This document shows positions 1 to 5,099 of a stretch of 5,099 nucleotides of DNA, in pieces. Each line of letters opens with the position of its first letter. Positions within the stretch are counted from its first letter, which is position 1. A program made the translations under genes and the position numbers. A model generated the notes under the pieces. That model saw only the letters and a list, made by a program, of their open reading frames with translations. It made no database searches and was not told where the DNA came from. The stretch comes from Chitinophagaceae bacterium (GTDB taxonomy: Bacteria; Bacteroidota; Bacteroidia; Chitinophagales; Chitinophagaceae): the NCBI GenBank assembly GCA_025455205.1, contig JALOMZ010000178.1, positions 1-5,099 on the forward strand. Direction: 5' to 3'.

Positions 1-206
1 TTGGCGAAGAAATCCTGGATGATCTCCAGCGGGCTCATGCCCTTGTCATAGCCTTCCTCACAATTGTTGAGGAGCAACGAAAGCAGGATGCCCGTTTTCT
101 CAATACGGTGGAATGGCAGGCTGGTAAACAGGCTGTTGAATAACTGAAACTTGATGCCCACCTCATTCTTGAAGCGTTCCAGTTGGCTAAGCGAATTTGG
201 GTCCAT
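1..206 (-). CDS. ppc: Phosphoenolpyruvate carboxylase, N-terminal fragment (runs off the window)
   Basis: This is the first 68 codons of a minus-strand gene that continues beyond the left edge. The visible protein has an amphipathic start, then SLFTSLPFHRIEKTGILLSL at about residues 25-44, and a NNCEEGY segment at 47-53. I recognise this block from the N-termini of Bacteroidota phosphoenolpyruvate carboxylases, cytoplasmic enzymes that carboxylate phosphoenolpyruvate to oxaloacetate to refill the TCA cycle. The catalytic region lies outside the window, so the call depends on remembered N-terminal similarity only. The ATG at 206-204 is the first ATG after an in-frame upstream TAG and gives a sensible start. 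No Shine-Dalgarno sequence precedes it, as is common in Bacteroidota. The gene lies 162 bases downstream of the rel/spoT gene on the same strand and seems to have its own promoter. Another large protein with a related N-terminus cannot be excluded. Confidence 0.68.
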   Translation of the reverse strand, partial: MDPNSLSQLERFKNEVGIKFQLFNSLFTSLPFHRIEKTGILLSLLLNNCEEGYDKGMSPLEIIQDFFA

Positions 207-268
207 AACGATTGAAATGATTCCACAGCTCGCAATCGAAGAGGCATCAGGCAGCTGGCTAAACTAAG

Positions 269-298
269 GAAATTTAGCGAATAGGGGCTACCAGACAA
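269..298 (-). promoter_or_regulatory. Candidate Bacteroidota-type promoter for ppc
   Basis: On the minus strand TTG (298-296) is followed after 19 bases by TAAATTTC (276-269), which matches the Bacteroidota -7 consensus TAnnTTTG at all fixed positions except the last. The expected transcript start near 262 would leave a leader of about 55 bases before the ATG at 206. The match is seen directly; promoter function is inferred. Confidence 0.38.
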
Positions 299-368
299 CA
301 GAACCCGGTGAGAAAGGCACTGCAGAGAGAATTCCGGATGCCAGCCAACGGCCCGCCCACCCGGGGCC

Positions 369-2624
369 TCATGCTTTGTTTTCCTCCGGCTCAAAGCGGT
401 CCACCGAATCGATGCCCTTCAGGCCTTTCAGCCTGGCCACCAGTTCATCCAGCTCTTCCTTGTCGTGCACATATACTTTGATGTTGCCCTCAAACAAACC
501 ATCATGGCTTTCAATGGTCAGCGCATTGATATTGATGCGCATATCGCCGCTGATGATATTGGTGATCTTATTGATAACCCCTACATCGTCGAGGCCCACA
601 ATTCGTATGCCTGTGAGGAAGGCTATATCCTTGTTCTTGGCCCATTTGGTCTTCACCACCCGGTGGCCGTAATTGGCCAGCAGCCGCGCGGCATTGGGGC
701 AGCTGGTTCGGTGGATCTTCAACCCTTCCGTGGCCGTGATAAAGCCAAATACATCGTCACCAGGAATGGGCTTGCAGCAGTTGGCCAGGGTATACTTGAA
801 CTGATCACCACTTTGCCCGAAAATGATCAGCTCCGTGTCCTTGGAAGGAACCTGGTGCTTTGTCAGGTCTGCCTGTTCATGCTTGTGCTCCACCACGGTC
901 TTCACCGGACGGGGCAATTCCAGGCGGTCGCCATGCACATGAAATTCCTTCAGCTCCTTGAGATCAATGTTCTTAACGGCAATATTGTAGAACAGGTCCA
1001 GGGGCGAGGAGAATTTGTAGAAGGTCATCACCAGTTCAATATTGCCCGGGCTGTTGGCAGCCTTCATACCCTCCAGTTTCTTCTGCAGCGTATACTTGCC
1101 GTCTTCGGCCACCTTGCGTTTTTCCTCTTTCAGGGCATCCTTGATACGGCTTTTGGCCTTGGCGGTGATCACCTGGTTCAGCCAGTCTTCGGTTGGCTTT
1201 TGCTTGTTGCTGGTGATGATCTCCACCTGGTCGCCGCTGCGCAGTTTGTGGCTGATGGGAACCAGCTTGTGGTTCACCTTGGCACCGATGGTTTTGCTGC
1301 CCACGGCCGTGTGGATGGCAAAGGCAAAATCAAGGGCAGAGCTGCCTTTGGGCAGCATCTTCACATCGCCCTTCGGCGTATACACATATATCTCCTCGGC
1401 CAGGAAGCTGGTCTTGAAGTCGTTGAGGAAGTCTACCGTGTCAGCGTCCTGCGTGCCTATAACATCCCGGATCTGCTGGAACCACTTGTCAAAACGGTCT
1501 TCTACCTGGCCCCCTTCCTTGTACTTATAGTGGGCTGCCAGGCCGCGTTCCGCAATCTCATCCATGCGTTTGGAACGTATCTGCACTTCCACCCAGCGTC
1601 CCTGCGGACCCATTACGGTGGTATGCAGGGCTTCATAGCCATTGCTTTTGGGGCGGCTGAGCCAGTCTCGCAGGCGCTCCGGTTGGGGCTGGTACTCACT
1701 GGTAACAATGCTGTACACTTTCCAGCAATCGGGTTTCTCATCCTGCGGGTCGGAGTCGAGGATTACCCGGATGGCAAAGAGATCATACACCTCCTCAAAA
1801 CCAACACCCTTCTTCTTGATCTTGTTCCAGATGGAATGGATGCTCTTGGGGCGGCCATAGATCTCAAATTTCATACCGGTGAGATCCAGCTTTTCCCGCA
1901 GGGGGCGTATGAATTCGTTGATGTAGCGGCTGCGTTCCCGCTTGGTTTCAGATAGCTTTTTCGCGATCTCCCGGTAGGCATCCGGCTCCATGTATTTCAT
2001 GGAGAGGTCTTCCATCTCCGTCTTAATGGCATACAGGCCCATGCGGTGTGCCAGGGGCGCGTATACCCATACCGTTTCGCTGGCAATCTTCAGCTGCTTC
2101 TCCCGCTTCATGCTGTCGAGGGTACGCATGTTGTGCAGGCGGTCGGCCAGCTTGATGAGGATCACCCGCGGATCGTCGGTGAGTGTCAGCAGGATCTTTT
2201 TGAAGTTCTCCGCCTGCTGGCTGCTGCTGGTGTCAATAACGTTGCTGATCTTGGTGAGGCCATCCACTATGCGGGCGATCTCATTGCCGAATTCGCGCTG
2301 CACATCTTCCAGCGTGATCTCCGTGTCTTCCACGGTATCGTGCAACAGGGCACAGATGGTACTGCGCACGCCCAGCCCTATCTCCTCCACGCAGATCATG
2401 GCCACGGCTATTGGATGCAGTATATAGGGTTCGCCACTCTTGCGGCGCATGGTCTTATGGGCATCGGCCGCCATCTCAAAGGCCTGGCGCACCAACTGGC
2501 GGTCGCCGGGTTTGAGCTTGGGTTTGAGTACCCGAAGGAGCGCCCGGTACTTGCGCAGGATCTCCTGGCGTTCCTGTTCCTCATTCAGGTTGTAGGTTCT
2601 GGTATTTCCAAATGCAGTATCCAA
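369..2624 (-). CDS. Bifunctional (p)ppGpp synthetase/hydrolase, long Rel/SpoT (RSH) family
   Basis: A complete 751-residue long RSH protein, which makes (p)ppGpp from ATP plus GDP/GTP and hydrolyses it, setting the stringent response. Domains in order: HD hydrolase about 45-200, with R61, H70, H95-D96, E99-D100 and D161-N165 (in LADRLHNM) all present; synthetase about 250-370, with GRPKSIHSIW (257-266), catalytic D281 in VYDLFAIRV and E346 in VEVQIRS; TGS about 411-472; helical linker; zinc-finger segment with C616-C617, H638 and C642; and a C-terminal ACT domain about 671-745. Both active sites look intact, so bifunctionality is expected. The substrate loop reads RLRD (317-320), close to the RxKD form of bifunctional Rel enzymes rather than the EFDD of E. 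coli RelA. The start is TTG (2624-2622): an in-frame TAA lies 12 bases upstream, the next ATG is residue 51 inside the HD fold, and AGAGG sits 8 bases before the TTG. The gene may be co-transcribed with the groES-like gene. I leave the symbol blank because rel, relA and spoT are used inconsistently for this type. Confidence 0.97.
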   Translation of the reverse strand: MDTAFGNTRTYNLNEEQERQEILRKYRALLRVLKPKLKPGDRQLVRQAFEMAADAHKTMRRKSGEPYILHPIAVAMICVEEIGLGVRSTICALLHDTVEDTEITLEDVQREFGNEIARIVDGLTKISNVIDTSSSQQAENFKKILLTLTDDPRVILIKLADRLHNMRTLDSMKREKQLKIASETVWVYAPLAHRMGLYAIKTEMEDLSMKYMEPDAYREIAKKLSETKRERSRYINEFIRPLREKLDLTGMKFEIYGRPKSIHSIWNKIKKKGVGFEEVYDLFAIRVILDSDPQDEKPDCWKVYSIVTSEYQPQPERLRDWLSRPKSNGYEALHTTVMGPQGRWVEVQIRSKRMDEIAERGLAAHYKYKEGGQVEDRFDKWFQQIRDVIGTQDADTVDFLNDFKTSFLAEEIYVYTPKGDVKMLPKGSSALDFAFAIHTAVGSKTIGAKVNHKLVPISHKLRSGDQVEIITSNKQKPTEDWLNQVITAKAKSRIKDALKEEKRKVAEDGKYTLQKKLEGMKAANSPGNIELVMTFYKFSSPLDLFYNIAVKNIDLKELKEFHVHGDRLELPRPVKTVVEHKHEQADLTKHQVPSKDTELIIFGQSGDQFKYTLANCCKPIPGDDVFGFITATEGLKIHRTSCPNAARLLANYGHRVVKTKWAKNKDIAFLTGIRIVGLDDVGVINKITNIISGDMRININALTIESHDGLFEGNIKVYVHDKEELDELVARLKGLKGIDSVDRFEPEENKA

Positions 2625-2632
2625 TATTCGGG

Positions 2633-2637
2633 CCTCT
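2633..2637 (-). promoter_or_regulatory. Ribosome binding site that fixes the TTG start of the RSH gene
   Basis: AGAGG on the minus strand lies 8 bases before the TTG at 2624. The other genes here lack a recognisable Shine-Dalgarno sequence, so this site is notable. Together with the upstream in-frame TAA at 2639-2637, it supports initiation at the rare TTG codon. Confidence 0.55.
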
Positions 2638-2646
2638 TAAGGGGTT

Positions 2647-2654
2647 TAAATATA
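2647..2654 (-). promoter_or_regulatory. Weak candidate -7 element upstream of the RSH gene
   Basis: TATATTTA on the minus strand matches TAnnTTTG except at the last base. No convincing TTG or TTTG lies at the proper distance upstream, and a start near 2640 would leave a leader of only about 16 bases. It may be a secondary promoter inside a groES-like/RSH operon, or chance. Confidence 0.2.
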
Positions 2655-2706
2655 CACGTCAGGAGCTTTACATGCCTGCACAGCCTGGCCGGGGTACAAA
2701 ATTCGG

Positions 2707-3078
2707 TCAGAGTTCCTCCTCGCGCTCCAGCATCAGAATGGCGCTCTGCGGCACAATGAAGTATTTCTCGCCCTCATAGATCACCTCGGTGGCGCCGCTA
2801 AGCAGAAAAATGGCCAGATCCCCTTCCCGGGCCTGCAGGGGGATGTATTTCACCTGCTCTTCCTCGGCCTTCCAGGGCTCACTGTCTACCGGCATGGGAA
2901 TGGCATAGCCCGGCCCGGTTTTGATCACAAAGCCCTGCTGCACTTTCTCCCGCTCCTGCACGCCTGGCGGCAGGTAAAGGCCGCTGGCGGTTTTCTCCTC
3001 GGGCCGCGAAGGACGGATCAGCACCCGATCGCCTATTACAATCAGCTTTTTGAAGGTATTGTCTGAGGTCAGTATCAT
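2707..3078 (-). CDS. Divergent GroES-like (Cpn10-family) co-chaperone
   Basis: A 123-residue cytoplasmic protein of the GroES/Cpn10 fold. GroES proteins form a heptameric lid on GroEL and assist folding. The N-terminal half, GDRVLIRPSRPEEKTASGLY (16-35), matches the GroES strand and mobile loop, with a GPG at 55-57. The C-terminal half has GDLAIF (86-91), the TEVIYEGEKYFIV stretch (97-109) and a hydrophobic ending, as in GroES. It differs from classical GroES (about 95 residues) by an N-terminal extension of roughly 10 residues and an insertion of about 20 residues around 58-80 that replaces part of the roof region. The mobile-loop contact tripeptide is L34-Y35-L36 rather than the usual I-V/I-L/I. 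No groEL is adjacent, so this is probably a paralogue rather than the main GroES. The start is the ATG at 3078-3076. It lies 82 bases upstream of the RSH gene on the same strand with no terminator between, and diverges from the response regulator. A cpn10-fold protein with a non-chaperonin role is possible. Confidence 0.88.
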   Translation of the reverse strand: MILTSDNTFKKLIVIGDRVLIRPSRPEEKTASGLYLPPGVQEREKVQQGFVIKTGPGYAIPMPVDSEPWKAEEEQVKYIPLQAREGDLAIFLLSGATEVIYEGEKYFIVPQSAILMLEREEEL

Positions 3079-3104
3079 GGCAATTCAATTTGATGAAAAC
3101 AGGG

Positions 3105-3138
3105 CAAAGTTGAGACAATAAAAGACACCACCGGCAAA
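3105..3138 (-). promoter_or_regulatory. Candidate promoter for the groES-like gene
   Basis: On the minus strand TTTG (3138-3135) precedes CAACTTTG (3112-3105), which matches TAnnTTTG except at the first base. The 22-base gap is somewhat longer than usual. The predicted start would be close to 3098, giving a leader of about 20 bases. A short inverted repeat (CCGGC 3131-3135, GCCGG 3145-3149) overlaps the TTTG. Confidence 0.28.
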
Positions 3139-3206
3139 TGGGCCGCCGGAAGCCATCCAAACCCATGCGGCCGTCCCTCATATTTAACCGCTTCATTAAC
3201 AATTTA

Positions 3207-3237
3207 TTGGAGGGGCGCCCGGTATTTTCTATATTTA
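3207..3237 (+). promoter_or_regulatory. Candidate Bacteroidota-type promoter for the response regulator
   Basis: TTG (3207-3209), a 20-base spacer and TATATTTA (3230-3237) match the -33/-7 consensus except at the last base of the -7 element. An overlapping TTTATTTG (3234-3241) is an alternative. Transcription near 3244 would give a leader of about 15 bases without a Shine-Dalgarno sequence. The promoter lies in the 180-base region shared with the divergent groES-like gene. Confidence 0.4.
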
Positions 3238-3258
3238 TTTGTACAAACCCGATAGTAT

Positions 3259-3960
<702 letters not shown>

Positions 3961-3999
3961 CCCGGCAGCCCCCGGCTTCCTGAAATCTGTTGCAACATC

Positions 4000-4035
4000 A
4001 ATAACCCGGCGAAAAATCGCCGGGTTATTTTTTTT
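4000..4035 (+). terminator. Strong intrinsic terminator after the response regulator
   Basis: A perfect 13-base-pair stem (4000-4012 pairing with 4017-4029) with a GC-rich core CCCGGCGA, an AAAA loop (4013-4016), and an unbroken T run (4028-4035). It starts 40 bases after the response regulator stop. No matching A run precedes the stem, so it should act on the plus strand only, separating the regulator from the downstream genes. Confidence 0.95.
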
Positions 4036-4073
4036 GGGGTCAAACTATTTGCATGCAAGGATGTTTTATTTTC

Positions 4074-4217
4074 GGTAAGTACTGCCCCTTCGCTGGCAAT
4101 CTCCCCACTGCACCGGATTGCCATTCCCACGCCACTGTAAATAGTTTCCTAAATGACCTGCGTGCATGTCACATTCTCTGTGGCTGCTTCGTTTTGGTAT
4201 GGTATTGGTAAGTATTG
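4074..4217 (+). repeat. Spaced pair of 11-base direct repeats flanking the non-coding stretch
   Basis: GGTAAGTACTG (4074-4084) and GGTAAGTATTG (4207-4217) agree at 10 of 11 positions, 133 bases apart start to start. The second copy ends 9 bases before the ATG of the small membrane protein and follows further GGTAT units (4196-4205). The copies are seen directly. They could be binding sites for one regulator or chance; in a region this small such a match is only mildly unexpected. Confidence 0.25.
4094..4123. repeat. Inverted repeat in the intergenic region after the terminator
   Basis: TGGCAATC (4094-4101) and GATTGCCA (4116-4123) are perfect 8-base complements around a 14-base centre. No T run follows, so it is not an intrinsic terminator. 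It could be an operator or a hairpin in an RNA leader. The rest of 4036-4226 shows no convincing gene on either strand, apart from a 10-base palindrome TTGCATGCAA at 4049-4058. Confidence 0.45.
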
Positions 4218-4226
4218 GGTGCGCCT

Positions 4227-4529
4227 ATGAAAAAGAGAAATACCTTGAGCGTGATGAGAGACCTGTTGCTGGTCTTCTGGTTTGGATGGTTTGCCATAGC
4301 GGGCATTGTGGTAACGGGGCTGGCCGTTTGGCTCACGCCGCTTAGCCTGTCGCTATCCAATGTGCTATTGGTAGGCAGCATGGCTGGCATTGTAGTGGGC
4401 GGGTTTTCGGCCGGCTTCATCCTGTTCTGGCTCTGGCGCCGCTTTGGGTCAGCCCTGCTCAACGGCTATGTTACGCTGAAGATGATCCGCGATGCGGTAT
4501 TCAGCATGAATGCCAGGGTGCAGCGCTGA
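4227..4529 (+). CDS. Small two-TM membrane protein of unknown function
   Basis: A 100-residue protein I do not recognise. It begins with a basic stretch (MKKRN, R11), followed by a hydrophobic segment at about 13-37, a short polar turn (TPLSLSLS, 37-44) and a second hydrophobic segment at about 46-70. The basic tail from R71-R72 to the end includes a likely amphipathic helix. By the positive-inside rule this is a hairpin with both ends in the cytoplasm. The second segment has glycines at 50, 54, 58, 59 and 63, giving a GxxxGxxxG zipper suited to tight helix packing or oligomerisation. The ATG at 4227 is preferred; a TTG 12 bases upstream would add only four residues, and neither has a clear ribosome binding site. 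It lies behind the strong terminator and 80 bases before the DUF1801 gene, so its promoter must be within about 4036-4226, where I find no good consensus match. The hydrophobicity pattern and lack of internal stops make a real gene likely. Confidence 0.7.
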   Translation: MKKRNTLSVMRDLLLVFWFGWFAIAGIVVTGLAVWLTPLSLSLSNVLLVGSMAGIVVGGFSAGFILFWLWRRFGSALLNGYVTLKMIRDAVFSMNARVQR

Positions 4530-4559
4530 CAGGCAGATCCGGCAACGGGTGAAAGCCAG

Positions 4560-4591
4560 TTTGTTCCGAATTCCATAACGCGGTAGCTTAC
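4560..4591 (+). promoter_or_regulatory. Weak candidate promoter for the DUF1801 gene
   Basis: TTTG (4560-4563), a 20-base spacer and TAGCTTAC (4584-4591), which keeps only TA and TT of TAnnTTTG. The -7 part sits inside the small inverted repeat CGGTA (4581-4585) / TACCG (4589-4593). Spacing fits but the -7 match is poor; co-transcription with the upstream small membrane protein is equally possible. Confidence 0.2.
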
Positions 4592-4609
4592 CGGGTCAAC
4601 ACCCCTTTT

Positions 4610-4999
4610 ATGGCCATACCCCCAGGAACTAAATTTGATTCCATTGCTTCCTACCACGCCGCCTTCCCGCCAGAGGTGCAGGCGCAGTTGCGTGCCATGC
4701 AGGATGCCATTCAGCAAGCAGCGCCCGAGGCCACCCCGGTCATCAGCTATAATATGCCGGCGTTCCGCCTGAGCCGGGTGCTGGTATACTATGCCGCCCA
4801 TAAGCACCATATCGGTTTCTATCCCACCGCTTCCGGCATTGCGGCTTTTGCCGATTTGCTGACGCCTTACAAAACCTCCCGGGGAGCGGTACAATTTCCC
4901 ATAGACCAGCCGCTGCCGCTGGAACTGATCAGGCAAATGGTGTGGTTCAGGCTGCAGGAAGAAAATGACAGGAAAAAGCCTGCGGGCCGCAGAAGATAA
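4610..4999 (+). CDS. DUF1801 domain protein (YdhG-like)
   Basis: A 129-residue cytoplasmic protein carrying the DUF1801 (YdhG-like) fold over most of its length. Diagnostic segments in order are the FDSIASYHAAFPPEVQ helix (9-24), ISYNMPAF (45-52), KHHIGFYPTASGI (65-77) and YKTSRGAVQFPIDQPLPLEL (87-106), followed by a closing helix ending FRLQEEN (113-119). Some members of this superfamily have been described as frataxin-like iron chaperones, but this subgroup has no firmly established biochemical role, so I assign none. The protein ends in a basic tail, RKKPAGRRR (121-129), beyond the domain. The ATG at 4610 places the domain about nine residues in, as expected, although no ribosome binding site is visible. 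It follows the small membrane protein by 80 bases on the same strand; no functional link is evident. Genes of this family are often found alone. Confidence 0.88.
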   Translation: MAIPPGTKFDSIASYHAAFPPEVQAQLRAMQDAIQQAAPEATPVISYNMPAFRLSRVLVYYAAHKHHIGFYPTASGIAAFADLLTPYKTSRGAVQFPIDQPLPLELIRQMVWFRLQEENDRKKPAGRRR

Positions 5000-5099
5000 A
5001 GGGTGAGTACAGCAAACAATCTGCCACCAGAATAACCGCCGTCATTTTATTCCCGCCGCTTATCATTCTCAGGCTGGCTTAAACCCGCCACCACTTATT
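5000..5099. other. Unassigned tail of the window
   Basis: No gene can be supported here. CCGCC occurs three times on the plus strand (5036-5040, 5053-5057, 5085-5089) with similar A/T-rich flanks, suggesting a degenerate repeat. On the minus strand a reading frame entering from the right edge closes at a TGA (5071-5069) after ISGGGFKPA; it could be the C-terminus of a convergent gene, but ten codons cannot establish that. No terminator hairpin was found after the DUF1801 stop. Confidence 0.3.

Noticed and set aside
350..368. GC-rich hairpin (GGCCC 350-354 / GGGCC 364-368) immediately after the RSH stop as a terminator
   Set aside because: The stem is only five pairs with a nine-base loop and no T run follows on the minus strand, so intrinsic termination is not supported.
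35..394. 119-residue minus-strand frame across the rel/ppc gap
   Set aside because: It overlaps the real ppc and RSH reading frames at both ends in a different frame and resembles no protein; the family match lies in the ppc frame.
465..1955. 496-residue plus-strand open frame opposite the RSH gene
   Set aside because: It is antisense to a clearly conserved coding region. Its translation shows no recognisable domain, and long antisense frames are common opposite GC-rich codon usage.
4215..4226. TTG at 4215 as the start of the small membrane protein
   Set aside because: It would add only M-G-A-P, overlaps a repeat, and has no ribosome binding site; the ATG at 4227 followed by MKKRN is a more typical membrane-protein start.
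4466..4936. 156-residue minus-strand frame opposite the DUF1801 gene
   Set aside because: It overlaps two plausible plus-strand genes, and the DUF1801 motifs identify the plus strand as coding.
4981..4991. TGCGGGCCGCA near-palindrome at the end of the DUF1801 gene as a terminator
   Set aside because: It has a one-base loop, lies inside the coding region and lacks a T run.

Overview
The window looks like ordinary chromosomal DNA from a moderately GC-rich member of the Bacteroidota, most likely a Chitinophagaceae-type organism. This rests on three things: the OmpR-family regulator closely resembles Bacteroides RprY; the long Rel/SpoT protein and the start of the phosphoenolpyruvate carboxylase read like Bacteroidota versions; and several gene starts lack a Shine-Dalgarno sequence and sit behind elements resembling the Bacteroidota promoter (TTG/TTTG, about 19-20 bases, then TAnnTTTG). 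No database search was possible, so the lineage is an inference from remembered family sequences.

The left 3.1 kb is read on the minus strand. In transcription order it holds a divergent GroES-like co-chaperone (3078 to 2707), a full-length bifunctional (p)ppGpp synthetase/hydrolase (2624 to 369) that uses a TTG start behind an AGAGG ribosome binding site, and the first 68 codons of a probable phosphoenolpyruvate carboxylase (206 to the window edge). The 82-base gap between the first two shows no terminator, so they may be co-transcribed. The carboxylase appears to have its own promoter.

From 3259 the genes read on the plus strand. An RprY-like response regulator diverges from the groES-like gene across a 180-base shared control region and is closed off by a very strong intrinsic terminator (4000-4035). 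After about 190 bases of apparently non-coding DNA comes an unrecognised 100-residue protein with two membrane segments and a glycine-zipper pattern (4227-4529). Next is a DUF1801 (YdhG-like) protein (4610-4999), then a 100-base tail with no identified gene.

The gene set is stress and housekeeping: stringent-response alarmone metabolism, a chaperonin accessory factor, a two-component regulator without a kinase in view, and anaplerotic carbon metabolism. I found no mobile element, CRISPR array, RNA gene, toxin-antitoxin pair or defence cassette, and nothing that I can defend as a new biological system. The points most worth a second look are the altered GroES-like protein, the RxRD variant in the alarmone synthetase, and the small two-TM protein.
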